Shown one piece after another: positions 49,748 to 61,197 of a stretch of DNA of 64,000 bases. Source of the DNA: Calvatia gigantea (Eukaryota; Basidiomycota; Agaricomycetes; Agaricales; Lycoperdaceae); contig JACAAK010000006.1 of the NCBI GenBank assembly GCA_025093985.1, forward strand, positions 1,736,001 through 1,800,000, read 5' to 3'. The stretch's first letter is position 1, and each line of letters starts with the position of its first letter. The position numbers were made by a program, and so were the translations under genes. A model generated the notes under the pieces. The model searched no databases and was not told where the DNA came from. It saw nothing but the letters and a program-made list of their open reading frames with translations.

Positions 49748-50491
49748 TAGTCGCAGCGGCAGAAAGAGTGTTTGAACGACTCCGGTTCCGAAGCATTACC
49801 CAAGGATTCCTATTCCAAACAGTCGCATGTGACACCCAGCCGTAATAAGTACATAACAGGTTCGAGAAATTGACCAACAGCAGACCGCTATCGCGCACCG
49901 CAAATTAACTGTTTTATTTTCAATTGACCAACACCAACGACCAGATAATTTACTTCAATATGATGATTCAGATTTGTCCGGCCGACAGCCCACCACGCTT
50001 CATTCTTTTGAGAGAACACTAATCCCCGAAAGCTTATCCAAGGTCCCCGTTGGTTTTGAAAGTGGAGTTTGATAACCATGGACGTATAGAACAAGGACAG
50101 GAACAATTCCCTTGCTATTCCGACTCTGCGACATCGTGGGCAGAAGGTGTCTTTTCGATAGAGACACAAACGACGTCGTCATAATTGATGCCCCCAGGAA
50201 GGCACAATTAGTGCCTGGACTCTCGCCCGGAGCCGGCCGCGGAGGCCTAATCGACAATCCCCATCCTGATGCATTGAAAAAGGTGCACTTTGTATCCAAT
50301 TTTATGCTACCCATGAACACAGAATGGGGTATCTACGCTGAGCCTCAAGGGCGAGTGATGATAGCGAATATCGAAGCGTTCTATTCGTATCTCCGCTCCT
50401 CTTCCACCAGGTACTAAGTCGGCAAAGTTTCGCCACTGTCGAGAATGGGTAGGGACTCACGTATTATACACACAAATTACCACCCACAGGG
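49748..50491. other. Spacer within the F-box cluster
   Basis: Contains the 50112-50417 frame listed separately and otherwise nothing recognisable. Confidence 0.45.
50112..50417 (+). CDS. Possible small unknown protein
   Basis: A 101-codon plus-strand frame with balanced composition (FDRDTNDVVIIDAPRK, ALKKVHFVSNFMLPMNTEWG). No known family, no splice partners found, and overlapping open frames exist on the other strand. It may be a relic or chance frame. Confidence 0.2.
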   Translation: MLFRLCDIVGRRCLFDRDTNDVVIIDAPRKAQLVPGLSPGAGRGGLIDNPHPDALKKVHFVSNFMLPMNTEWGIYAEPQGRVMIANIEAFYSYLRSSSTRY

Positions 50492-52382
50492 TCACCAGCC
50501 TTTCCCAAACGACTCCAAACCATCATACGGTGAAAAGGGTTTCCGCGGATAATCAGGTGGTGGGGGGTCAGTCCAAGCCACAAAAGCCACGTCTAACAAC
50601 GCCGACGGGTGGGCGGCCTGTAGTTGTTTGAGCTGATTTCGTGTATCCTCCGATTCTCGTCCGCCCTTGGGTAAAGTGACCGTGATACCGGCCTTCCTCA
50701 AGCGTGCAAACCTACCATTCTTCTCCGCGCCGCTGGTGCTACAACGAGAGTGTAAAAATTGGAGTAGTGCTGCGTCGGAGAAGCTTGCGCCAATGCAATA
50801 GAATACTTCGAGGTTCGGACAAGTACGCATTGGGGATGCATCGCCCAATCCCTGTGTCGCGTCCTCGGAACCACAACTACCACCCTGACCTTCTTCTTCC
50901 CCACTCTGTCGATTTGATGGGGTCAGACTCGCTAGGTGTTCATCCCCAAAATAATACTGCGTGGCGTAATTGTCGTCTGGTGGAACAAGAGACCGAATGT
51001 CATTCGGCCGAAGCCGGGTGTCTCAATGACAACCTCTTCAAGCCATACATAAGTTGTAAGACGCCCACCACATCTACATCCGTCTTGTCTTCTATAATTA
51101 GATCCAACTCTTCTAGCGGCACAACTAGCCTCCCAAGGAACGCCGAAAGGGAATTGAGAAAAACCGATGGGGGACGTTCCGCTAAAGGCTGGTCCTCCCA
51201 ATCATACTTTTGTTCGTAGCTGAGATGGCGGAGTTGTGGTGTGTGTAGGTGCCTTAAAAGATCGGACGTGGGTCCAATCGCGCTGTCTTCGACAAAGGAT
51301 ATAGATTGCAAGTTCGGAAGATCGATTCGGGTAAGACTTGAGCTTGGGTCCTCCATCGGTAGCCGCATCACTCCCAAAAGGCAGAGAGTGCACGTCATGA
51401 GATTGGGGCATAGCATAAGTGTCCTTCTCACAGCCAACATATTGAAGGTCTGTGCGTCTCCGAGAATCGTCAAGCTGGTGAGATTTTCCCAGCGAATCGG
51501 GAGTTGTGGTACCTCATCCCCGTAAAAGGGTAATCCCAAGGAACGCAAACCGGGCGTTTGGAGGATAGCATCATCTTTTACCAACGCCCTGAGGGTTTGG
51601 AAGGCGTAGTTATCAGGACCGTCGGGAAGGTTAAGTAGGGGTCCCGAGATGTAAAGCCTCTCAAGTAGAGGTAGATCAGTTGCATTGAACTGTTCTAGAG
51701 CGGCTATCCAATCGCAGTAGGGGAGGGAAAGATGTAGGGAACGCCAACGCGGCTTAAATTTGGCAAGAGTGGCAAGGTATGGCTGGATGATGCTTTGGTT
51801 GACTGATTGTGGAGTGAACAGGGAAGAACTGGTAGGGAAGCAGATGGAAATAGATAATGGGAGTGCGCCTGAGCGATGGAGCCAGGCTGAGATGTCCTCA
51901 AGTGAGGGAGGCCGACATTGTCGACGCCTCGGGAATCTGCCACCTGTTGAGATTACAATATGAATGGAGGACCAAAGTTGTGGAGTCACATAGGTGATTT
52001 GCCTCCAATGGCGGCAAATTCTACCCAAAAGCAGAGGCGCCTCTCGGTTGCTCATCACCGCGTTACGTGTCAGAGGAAGGCATTGGATGAAGACCGTCTG
52101 GAGGATTTCAAGGGGGAGTTTGCGGATGGGGGAAATGGCCGCTCTGTAATTCTCAAATCGCCTCCTTCGTTCGTTCTGTTGGATCTTTAGGCTTGCGAGA
52201 TTGTCCTGAAGCTCAGTGATTGTGAGATTAAGGCATAGGAGTTGTTCTTGCTCTTGTATGACCTGCTTCTCGGTGGCCCCCGATCCATTCGTCGATGGGG
52301 TGGAGTTGAGCTTGGATTTTTCTATAGATGAGAACCTTGTCTCACTCATGGAAGAGGGATGCGAGTGTTCAGGAGCGCGCAC
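50492..52382 (-). CDS. F-box protein with a broken reading frame in its 3' part
   Basis: Putative SCF adaptor, of a subfamily different from the two neighbours. From 52382 an open frame of 460 codons has a coiled-coil helix (LCLNLTITELQDNLASLKIQ), the F-box RKLPLEILQTVFIQCLPLT followed by GRICRHWRQITYVTPQLW, then leucine-rich segments (LPLLERLYISGPLLNLPDG, IRWENLTSLTILGDAQTF, LRHLHTPQLRHLSYEQ). It stops at 51000. The expected C-terminus continues in other frames: LEEVVIETPGFGRMTF in one, then NDIRSLVPPDDNYATQYYF through CPNLEVFYCIGASFSDAAL to a stop at 50492. Two fr ame changes occur within about 60 bases (51000-51065), which I could not explain by a normal intron. The gene is either recently damaged or affected by sequence errors. 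Confidence 0.7.
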
Positions 52383-52572
52383 GTACCCACGCCAACCGTT
52401 GAACGTTGAACGTCGGACGTTGTGTTGGATGCTAAGCGCCGGCGCTGATAAATGATTTGATCATCGACATCATCGTCCAAGCAATCAAGCAGTCACACAG
52501 TCTATCCCCCTGGGGACAAGATGCACGCATAATTTTCGATATGAACAGATTATGGGGGCCTTGCGGATGGAT

Positions 52573-52577
52573 AAAAA
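52573..52577 (-). terminator. RNA polymerase III terminator of the tRNA gene
   Basis: Five T residues on the minus strand, 17 nt past the tRNA 3' end. Confidence 0.55.
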
Positions 52578-52593
52578 GATTATAAAGATATAC

Positions 52594-52684
52594 TCCGACC
52601 TGCCTGGCTCGAACAGGCGACATTCAGATGTCGTTCAAAGTAACCAATTACAGTCTGACGCTCTTCCAACTGAGCTAAGGTCGG
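52594..52684 (-). tRNA. tRNA-Tyr (anticodon GTA) with an 18-nt intron
   Basis: The minus strand folds as a cloverleaf: acceptor CCGACCT/AGGTCGG, D arm GCTC/GAGC, anticodon stem TCAGA/TCTGA with loop C-T-GTA-A, and T arm GCCTG/CAGGC with loop TTCGAGC. The discriminator base is A. An 18-base insert follows the base 3' of the anticodon, the standard position of nuclear tRNA introns, and tRNA-Tyr genes characteristically carry one. T5 downstream is a suitable terminator. Confidence 0.93.
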
Positions 52685-53120
52685 TTAACTCTTATGATAT
52701 AGAAAGCCTATTGTGCAACTTGCAAGCTGACATGTTTTCCGCATGTTTTTCGTATGCTCTCGGCATGTTTTTTATATAAACTAAAACCTCAAAGCATGAT
52801 GAATCAGACGAAGAGATCGGGGCGCTCTTCGAACTTCCAAGACCTCCAATCAGACTGGTATGAAATAGCCCACTTTATTAAGCACATTGAGACCGCTTTT
52901 ATCCTTGATGTTCTCCCGGTATCCGGAATTCGAACGGGACGTCAAACTAAGGGGTACAAACTTGAAAATCGTTTCGAGACTCGGATATATTACAACATTC
53001 GCCAAAGGATAATGATACATTGTATATTGAAAGATGAGCATTGTTTACTTCGTAGCATGGCCAAGACCGTGAGAGGGCTGGTGCAATGCACAAGCGGTCT
53101 GGTAAGTACAAGTCAAGAGA
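52685..53120. other. Intergenic between tRNA-Tyr and the small HTH gene
   Basis: Short frames only; AT-rich. No second tRNA was found. Confidence 0.5.
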
Positions 53121-53443
53121 TCAAGTCAGCCAACCCACGTCTGTGATTCCTAAAGCCCCTGCGAGGGCGTCAAACTCGGCATTGGTGGGCTTATCAGCAC
53201 CGGTACAGACTAAGAACAGCTTTTTGTGAGATCCAACGGGTATGTGGCGAGAGCATAAGCACACTGACTATCGGTGACACGCTGCTCATTGGAGCCGACC
53301 TTGGCGGCGAGCTGGCCGTAATTAAGACCTACATATCGCCGAGGAGGCTATTAGCCCTAGAAATGATGGCTAGTGATAGAAAGATGTGTACCTTGTCTCT
53401 TCATGGCGGAGTCGATCGCAGCACACTTTGGGTCAGGAGCCAT
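53121..53443 (-). CDS. 66-residue helix-turn-helix protein resembling the cyanase N-terminal domain
   Basis: Three small exons: 53443-53392, 53328-53269 and 53209-53121, with agreeing phases. The protein has MAPDPKCAAIDSAMKRQG, then YGQLAAKVGSNEQRVTDICT, then KPTNAEFDALAGALGI. This is the layout of the short helical HTH domain at the N-terminus of cyanate hydratase (helix, L-x-Y/F-x-Q-L/I-A turn, then xxCTGxxKPTxxEFxALAxALGI). The cyanase catalytic domain is absent, so it should not degrade cyanate. Codons are strongly biased to GCC/ATC/GTC/AAG types, suggesting high expression. DNA binding or a purely structural role cannot be decided. It lies divergently from RPS14. Family assignment is moderate. 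Confidence 0.65.
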
Positions 53444-54105
53444 AGTGAGAGATGATAGGTAAGATTGATGAGGAGTGGGCTGCTCCAACACCGACTGGGG
53501 AGTGGTCCTTTTATAGGACCACTGACTGAATCAGCTGGTGTTGAGATCAACACGAAATTAGAAACTGGCGGCCGATTAGGGAGTCCCGTGAGCCGTTAGG
53601 TCGCTCAACCCAAGGAGATTGGTTTCTGATTTAGGGGTTGTGCGCCTCGAGAAGCTGTTGTGATCAGGGTGATCTCGTTGGTTCAATGGCTTCGTGGTCA
53701 GGCGGTCTCAGATGAAAGTAGTGATGAGTCTTCTGGGAACCCGGGTAGATGCACAATAGTCTTCAGGAGACTGTCTGGCGCTAGGTTTGCTGTTCTGACA
53801 TCTGTTGGATCCGCCGGTGAAGGTTGCTGATGGAACAAATTGCAGCATGAGTATAACCCAATAATATATACGCAGTCGACAGGTGTGGGGACGATTCCAC
53901 TAGAATTTCCTGAGCGTTTCTTGTTAGAACATGTCTATGATTGGAAGGCGTTGAGTGAGTGAGTGGATTCATAATTCATTGAACATCAACCGCCCGTGTT
54001 GTTTGGTCATTATTTGTCCCAGGGAATTACCAGATCGGTGAGATTTGAGTGCGAGCTCATCGTCCACCTAGTCCTCCTCAAGCCCCGTTCGCAACCTCCG
54101 CCAAT
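53444..54105. other. Divergent promoter region between HTH gene and RPS14
   Basis: About 660 bases shared by two genes with high-expression codon use. No clear TATA box was identified. Contains a pyrimidine-rich stretch immediately before the RPS14 ATG. Confidence 0.5.
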
Positions 54106-54799
54106 ATGGTACGTTGGTTTCCGTCAAGAAGCCTGTTCGAAGCGATGTCCATATTCTGGCGAAGGAATGGACATCGCAGGGCGCTCTGCACTGTTGGATC
54201 GCATTGCTGACTTCCGGATGATGTCTCTAGCCCCCTAAGAAAGTCAAGGCACCCAAGGAAGAGGCTGTTTCTCTCGGTCCTCAAGTCGCAGAGGGAGAGC
54301 TCGTTTTTGGCGTCGCGCACATCTACGCTTCATTCAACGATACCTTTGTCCATATCACTGATCTCTCCGGACGTGAAACCATCTCCCGCGTTACCGGTGC
54401 GTTCTTCTCCCTCTGTTTATCCCTCAAGACTTCCACGGTAACTGACCGAAAAACCAGGTGGTATGAAGGTCAAGGCTGATCGTGACGAATCGTCACCATA
54501 TGCTGCTATGCTTGCCGCTCAGGATGTTGCTGTACGGTGCCGTGAAGTTGGTATCACAGCTCTTCACATCAAGCTCCGTGCCACTGGTGGTACTGCTACC
54601 AAAACTCCCGGCCCTGGTGCCCAGAGCGCTCTTCGCGCTTTGGCTCGTGCCGGTATGCGTATTGGCCGTATAGAGGATGTTACTCCCATCCCCACCGATT
54701 CCACCAGGCGCAAGGTGGGTTCTTTCTATGTTTTCCTACAAAATATTATCACTCACGGCCGTTGGTAATTAGGGTGGTCGTCGTGGTCGCCGTCTATGA
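54106..54799 (+). CDS. RPS14: 40S ribosomal protein S14 (uS11)
   Basis: Small-subunit platform protein near the mRNA exit and the 18S rRNA 3' end. Exons: 54106-54108 (the ATG alone), 54231-54396, 54458-54714 and 54773-54799; 150 residues, the usual length. Conserved segments are [96 protein letters not shown] and the basic tail GGRRGRRL. The first intron follows the start codon directly, after CAATATG and before GTACGT, so the initiator Met is added by splicing to PPKK. Codon bias is strong, as expected for a ribosomal protein. Confidence 0.97.
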
Positions 54800-55175
54800 T
54801 CGCTCTTTGTGTTTTTTTTTGTCAGTGACGGTTAAAAATTCTGTCGTTGGTTCACATCTACAACGATTTTGTAACATGATTTTGTCTCGAATACAATGTC
54901 GCCGCTCGACACGCAGCAGAGTCAGTTTATTGATTCTGCCCCGTGGTCGTCCACACCAAAACAATGCTGGCGTTTTACTAAGCTCTTTTGGTTGTTTAGG
55001 AGAGTTAGAAGTCAGAGAATCGCACCGCGACATAAAATGTTGATTAAAAAAAGCAGTCAGAGAATAGAATGGCACTCAGTACTCAGGGTCTTATTATTGT
55101 TCCCACGCATTCAAAACAACACCATACGTCACTTCTTTTAACTTCAACCAGGACCTGTTTTCGGCTTTGGTGCGG
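54800..55175. other. Intergenic between RPS14 and the acyltransferase
   Basis: RPS14 3' UTR with a T run at 54812-54820, then the acyltransferase promoter. No coding signal. Confidence 0.55.
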
Positions 55176-57431
55176 ATGGAACCGAAGATCGTGTACCGTA
55201 TCCTCCGAAAGCTGTCTGCATGGACGATAGGAGGTTGGTACTCCGATGTGTACGTTGATGGAGTGGGAAACGTATCACGAACGGGACCACTCATTCTGTA
55301 CGTCTGCCAACACAGTTAATCAATTCTCGGTCTGAACCGGAAACATTCCTTACCCTACAGAGCTGCCACGCATCATAATGAGATTATCGACATCGCCGTG
55401 TTGTGTGAGTTGCCTTTCTACGTAGACTTGAAGCGTCGGTTGTAACACGTGGTTGCTGACAGCGACGACGATACCCCATGAACGACCCATATGCTTTTGG
55501 GCCAAGTCTACAATGTTCAACCATCCAGTAACGAAAATGATCATGGAGAGTAGCCGTGCTATTAGGGTTAAGAGGAACCTGAACCGTGTTTCTGCTTCAA
55601 CCCCTTCAACCGAAGAACCATCCCCTTCAACTTCTGACGCCGGTGATCCTGACGCACCTGCCTCGCCCTCCAATTCAGATTTAACTCAAGGAGACTTATT
55701 CAAGGACACATCCTACGCTTTATCCCAAGGCGAAGTCATAGGTGTCTTCCCGGAGGGTACATCATACACACTCCCAGCTATAGCCCAGATTCTCCCGGGG
55801 GCAGCTTGGGCGGCTGTGGAATTTGTCAGGTCTGTGCGGGAGGACAGATTGGCTAAGATGAAGAGTGATAGAGAGAGACAGGTATATTTAAAGGGAGAGG
55901 GGAGGTTTGGCGAAAAGACGGGACTTGGCATTGTTCCCGTTGGGATCGTGTATGAGGATAAAAAGAAGTATATGAGTCGGGTGAGTGGTCACTAGGTTTT
56001 CTGGGAGGATATGATAGCTGATGGAAAGTGCATGGGGCGGGATTAGGTCCGTGTTGGGTGAGTTTTGCCTTTGGGCTTCCAATAGTCAGAAGAGGGAACT
56101 TAAAGCATTGATTTTGCAGGTTTGGTGAACGCATTGACGTAGATGCGTATACGAGGGAGCTATTTGCTGAGGGAGTCGACCCTGAAGAGGCTGCTAGATC
56201 AGTGGTGAAAAAGCTCAACGCGGAAATTGAGAAGCGATTGATTGGATTGACGATCAATGCTCCTGATTGGTGGGCATTCTCAAGTATTTCATCGCCAGAC
56301 CGTTGAAGATTGTGCAGGGAGACTTTGTATGCTGCTAGGACAGCTATGAAGATTCTCTGGAAAGACCAGAAAAATGTTCCTCTCGAGAATTGGGTCAGGG
56401 TTTCGCAAAGGTATGTCTACCCGAATTTGGTGGGCCCAGTAAACTCATACCCCGGAATGTAGTCTCGTGAACCTCGTTTCTTCCGCCGAATCTGACAAGA
56501 AACGCGACCAACTCCGCAAATCTCTCATGCGGTATTACTCCCTGCTCTACTATACTGGGATAGACCACACCATCCTCGAAGACGTCCTTCCAACGTCATC
56601 CATTTCCCCCAGCCTTAAATTTTCGCCGCTTTCACACACATTTTCTGAACTTGCGACTGATCTGCCTGTAGCTTTGATCCGCTTTATTGCCTTTATTCCG
56701 GCTTTCTTATTTCACATCTCCGGATATATCGCAAGCCAAGTCGCGGCGAGGGCGTTGTATACTCCTGGAGAGGAGGAGACTGAGGCTCAATACAGAGCTG
56801 TTGGTGGTGGCCTTGGTATAGGGTTGGGTGTCCTGGTTATTTTAGGATGGTTGTGGGGGAAGGGTGTACTGACAGATTGGGGTTTCTTGGGTGGTATTAC
56901 AGGGATTGTAGGTTTGTCACTGGTGGTGTACTCAAGCGTGAGTCTTCTCTTCAAATGGCATTTAGTGCTCGTCCAAGGTGGGCGTTTTTTTCTCTTGTTG
57001 ACAGCGTTTCAAGCTAACTTCCTGATCGCAGGGAATTTGACACAGTAAGCCTTTAATGTTGTGGTTCCATTTCTGACTGACTAACGCCACCTTTTCTTTT
57101 TCTTCTGCACAGACTACGCCGTCTGGCAACCTTTGGAAAACTCGTGTTGGGAGCACTTTTTCCGGGGAATTTGCGGACTCAGGAACTGCAGACGTACAGC
57201 ACACCTCCGCCTCCCCCAGTGAACGTGTTCATCAAAAAGGATCCCTTGAATGCGAACTCGGGCACGGCAAAGCACCCACCGCCTGTGTCACCGAACAAGT
57301 TGGTCCGAGAGTTGTTGCACGCACGTCTACAAGCGCATATCAATCTAGGGAATTATTTGAGAAGCTTGGATCCCAAAGAGGTCACATTCCTGTTAAGCCA
57401 GGGTGGTCGTATACCCTACGTAGTGTCGTAG
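55176..57431 (+). CDS. GPT2: Glycerol-3-phosphate / dihydroxyacetone-phosphate O-acyltransferase (GPT2/SCT1 type)
   Basis: First acylation step of glycerolipid synthesis at the ER. Nine exons: 55176-55297, 55361-55404, 55463-55980, 56047-56057 (11 nt), 56120-56269, 56318-56410, 56463-56977, 57032-57044 (13 nt) and 57113-57431; total 594 residues, phases agree. The PlsC acyltransferase motif HHNEIIDIAVL (catalytic HxxxxD-like, here HNEIID) is built across exons 2 and 3. It is followed by CFWAKSTMFNHPVTKMIMES, the substrate motif GVFPEGTSYTLP and GLGIVPVGIVY. C-terminal hydrophobic segments (ALIRFIAFIPAFLFHI, GLGIGLGVLVILGWLWG, GGITGIVGLSLVVYSS) are membrane spans. An acidic/Ser-rich insert after VKRNLNRVS is as in fungal homologues. 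GPT2 versus SCT1 cannot be separated by eye. Confidence 0.92.
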
Positions 57432-57661
57432 TGTAATTATTATTATGAGCATCGAGCTAGAAGTATTTTATCAGCCACGCGTTTGTTCGACCCGTTGTTT
57501 TCGTGTGATCCGGATAAGGCAGGCTGTTGTGCTTTAACCCCCCTGACTCGCAACAGCTTTATGCCCATCCCGGCCCGTCTATAGTGCCTCACAACCATAA
57601 CTCCTGCCTACATCTGGTGTCTAGGCCGTGTTTTATTTACTAACGTTTCCTAGGTACCTGG

Positions 57662-60600
57662 ATGTTGGTTCTGCACTCGTCCAGCATCTGTGACGTCTGT
57701 CTCGATCCATACACCTCCGACTCCTCATCAAAAGCCCCACATGCCATTCCGTGCGGCCATATCTTTTGTGGAGAGTGAGTGTTCAGCGCCTGAGCCGTCG
57801 TCGCTGTACCCCGGCTCCCCCGCCCGTTCATGTTGTCTAACCCGGTGTTATATACAGATGTCTTGCCACTGTTGATCCGGCCAATTGTCCCCTTTGTCGC
57901 AAGCCATTCCTGATCGAAAGAATGAAGAAACTACATGTCGACAAGCCGGAATCATTAGACGAGGTCAGGGAGGCAGAATTTCTGAAGAGGTTGATACTTG
58001 CTTGGGATGCGTCGGAGGAAGAGTTATTGGCCTTATTGAATCAAATAGGGGATTGGTTGGACAATAAGGACGATGATGAGGTGTGTTTCCTTTCTCAGAA
58101 TGAGCGCAAAGGGGTGATTTTGAGGCTGTTTTTGTGGATAGATTATGACTTTACGGACGGCCTTGAAGGTATTGAGCAAGTACAAGAAACTTAGAACAAG
58201 GCGGGCGGATGATCATAGAACGATAAAGAGACTTCGAGATCAGATGTCGACAGATGACAACCATAGGGCGACAGAGAGTCAGGAATACAAGGCGGTCGAG
58301 GCAAGCCTGCTGGCTCAGGTAGAGGGACTGCAGAGGTGAGCTGACGTTCCCCTTCTATTCCCAAGGGTTTTACTGACATTCTTGGGTAGTCAGGTATGTC
58401 TAGCTGCTTTGATGTCGGGGATATTGTCAGGCACTGATGTACAAGAACTTCAGCTTTCAGCGACGCAGGACGAAGTTCTCCGCCTGAGGACTGAAGCTAC
58501 TGTCCGACCTGGAGTTGCGGAACTTACAGAATTAAGACAGTAAGCACATCTCTCTATCCTTATAGATATCCTACTGAAGTGTTTCTTGTTTTCTAGCAAA
58601 GTAAGCTGATTAGCCACTCTTTCCTTCCACGTTCTGACTCTGGAGCACCACAGGTTGATCGGTACGAAAATGAACTAGAAGACCTACGACCCACCCTTGC
58701 ACGGGCCAAGAATTATGAACACGAACTCACAAAACTACGTCAAGAGCTCGATTACTACGCATACCCTTCTTCCAACCTCCGGGACAACCCTCTCCCACAA
58801 CCACCCGCCCCCGTCTCCTACGACCATCTACCCACCCTCGCACAGGCCATTAATACTAGAATCACCAATTCGCCCTACGCTGGAAACGATACCCAATATA
58901 TCACCAACGGCTACACCAGTGATGTCACCCCTCACTCCGAGCTCGTGCTATCCAAAAGGAATAAGGGCAAAGAACGCGAACCAGGACCTTCGTATAACCT
59001 CTATTCCTCTTCACCTCCTTCATCTTCACCCTCTGAACAAGTTCTTCGCGGTGCGTCGCCCAGCCGCCGCGTCGTACCGACAACCAAATCTAAACCCTCG
59101 CTCCCCTCGGCTCCCCACAAGGTGGATCCAAAAATTGTGTCAGGGGCGCGCCCGGATCTACCTGTACCACCTACTCCCCAGAGTGGTGTCAACCGGCCTG
59201 TAGATCCCGCAAGAGACTTTATGGATCCATACACTTTGACAGCGGCGTATGTTACAGAGTATACTGCGGGATACGGTCAGGGTTTCCAGCTGGCCGAGTA
59301 TACACAAGGGCAGCCTGCTGATCGTCTAGGTGTTGTTATGAGACCGGGTCAGGCTGGACATCAAGCGACGAACGCGAACGGGCCCAGTAGATATGTGAAT
59401 GGGGATGGACATGGGGAGAGGAGGGAAAGGAGGGAGGTGCAGCAAGGTGCAGCGAGGGGTTTGGAGAATATGAATGTGTTGGGTCAAGCGTTGCCAATTA
59501 CGGGTGCAACTCCAACTGCACGAACGAGCCAACTCAGCCGAGATGGAAATTCCCAGATCTTCAATTCCGACACAGAGTCTACCACGACAGGCGATGCGTC
59601 GTCTCTGGCATCATCCATATCCTCGAGAGGGGGCAACGCGAATATATATACCAGAAAAGCACCACGAGAGTCGGCATCGCGGCCTACCTTATCTTCGACA
59701 GAAGCGACAGGTTATATGACCGATACTGCGACTTTGTCTTCGTTTAGCACGGGGATGACGGCGGATCCCACGTTGACAAGAAACAGAAGTTTGAGGCAGC
59801 AGCCTGTCTCGCGGAGGAACGACGACGGCCCTCAGTCGGGGTTGGGCATGGGACTTCCCTCAAACGTTGCGACCAATGCGAGCAGCACCGATTCTGCTTC
59901 ACGGCCGAGGAACTTACGTCACGCGAGTGTACCTTTTTCATCCACAGCCTTTGGTGCAACCACCACCACTACTACTGTCGCCACCGCCACTACCACCACC
60001 ACTGCGGCAGCGCCCCAACCAACAGCAGCGGATAATGGCTCTGTCCGAACGGCCGTCACTCAGGCTAGTGCTTCATCTTGGGGGACCATTAACACTCACT
60101 CTGCGTCTTTACTTGACTGGCAAAGCACTGGTGGTAGCAGTCTCAACCTCCCACTAAGGACTTTCGCGGCCGGTGCGGGGATGCCGTTATCCGATCCGAA
60201 TTCAGAAGCAGATCTGAACTCGTTCGGTATTGTTCAGAGATCGGAGAATTGGGGACCTCGTGTGCCCGAGGGGATGGTTGTGAATGACAGGAGCGGTAGA
60301 GGAGGAGAAAGTGGTGGTGCATTCCCGGTGAGAGAGAGTGATGAGGAAAGGACACCTGTCAGTCGTTCGACGAGGACTTTGGCTTCGGTCTCGAGCGCTG
60401 GTGCGACAGCTGGGAGTGGTAGTCATGTTTTGGATATGCTCGGAATCCATCACCCACACCAGCAGCAGCAACAGCAGAATTCGGCTGGTCAACCAGATCG
60501 CGAGAGAGAGCGTGACCGGAACAGAGACAGAACAAGAAGCCGCGACAGGCGTCACCAAACGCACCCAGCTTCACTTGTTCCTGCAAACACAGGCGAGGGT

Positions 60601-61197
60601 ACGAGACATGCGCAGATGTTAACCGTCACAGAGCACACGACTGGACGCTCAGGGGTTTATCAACATCCAGCTAGCGCAGCTTACTCGAATACACAGCAGA
60701 TGAGTCAATTATGGTTCGAGGGTCCGCCGGCGAGTGAACCCCAGCCACACGCATCACAATATGCTTCGCAATTCCAGAATCAACCACAATCCCAGTCTCA
60801 GTCTCGTAGGACACACCGGAGGCTCTCCGTCTCAACCGCACCCGTAGCTGCACCTGTCGCCCCCCAATATACAGGCTCTCAACCCCAACCGGCGGTACCT
60901 AACACCGCACCCATTCACGCAGCTGCTCCATGGTCCGAAGCTGGGTACTATACTGACGGCCCTTCCTCAACGCGTCCACACAACGCACACGATACTCACC
61001 ATAATACCCACACTAATGGAGTCGGCCAGAATAGCAACGTGCTCACATCCCCGACGTTGTTCAGTTCCAACTCGAGCTCGAACGCGCTGGGATTGGATGG
61101 GATGAATGAGCCAAGGCCTTTGCAGATCACTGCTCCGACGCCGATTGTTTCGAGCAGAAGTTTCTTGAGGTCGTTCAGTTACGACACTTTCTCATGA
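57662..61197 (+). CDS. RING-finger protein 2 (C3HC4) with coiled coil and long low-complexity tail
   Basis: Probable E3 ubiquitin ligase, 1055 residues. Exons: 57662-57774, 57858-58080, 58142-58335, 58390-58393 (4 nt), 58454-58539, 58597-58600 (4 nt) and 58654-61197; phases agree and the sum is divisible by three. The RING spans exons 1-2: CDVC, HAIPCGHIFCGECL, then CPLCRKPF. After an acidic helical region (LAWDASEEELLALLNQIGDW) comes a coiled coil (KVLSKYKKLRTRR, EASLLAQVEGLQSQLSATQ, VDRYENELEDL, HELTKLRQELDYY). The last exon is Ser/Thr/Gln/Pro-rich low complexity with Thr and Gln runs and no domain, ending RSFLRSFSYDTFS. It shares architecture, RING spacing and micro-exons with RING protein 1 (33539-35204). 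The ATG 57662 follows a TTTCCTAG, so a 5' UTR intron is possible. Confidence 0.85.
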
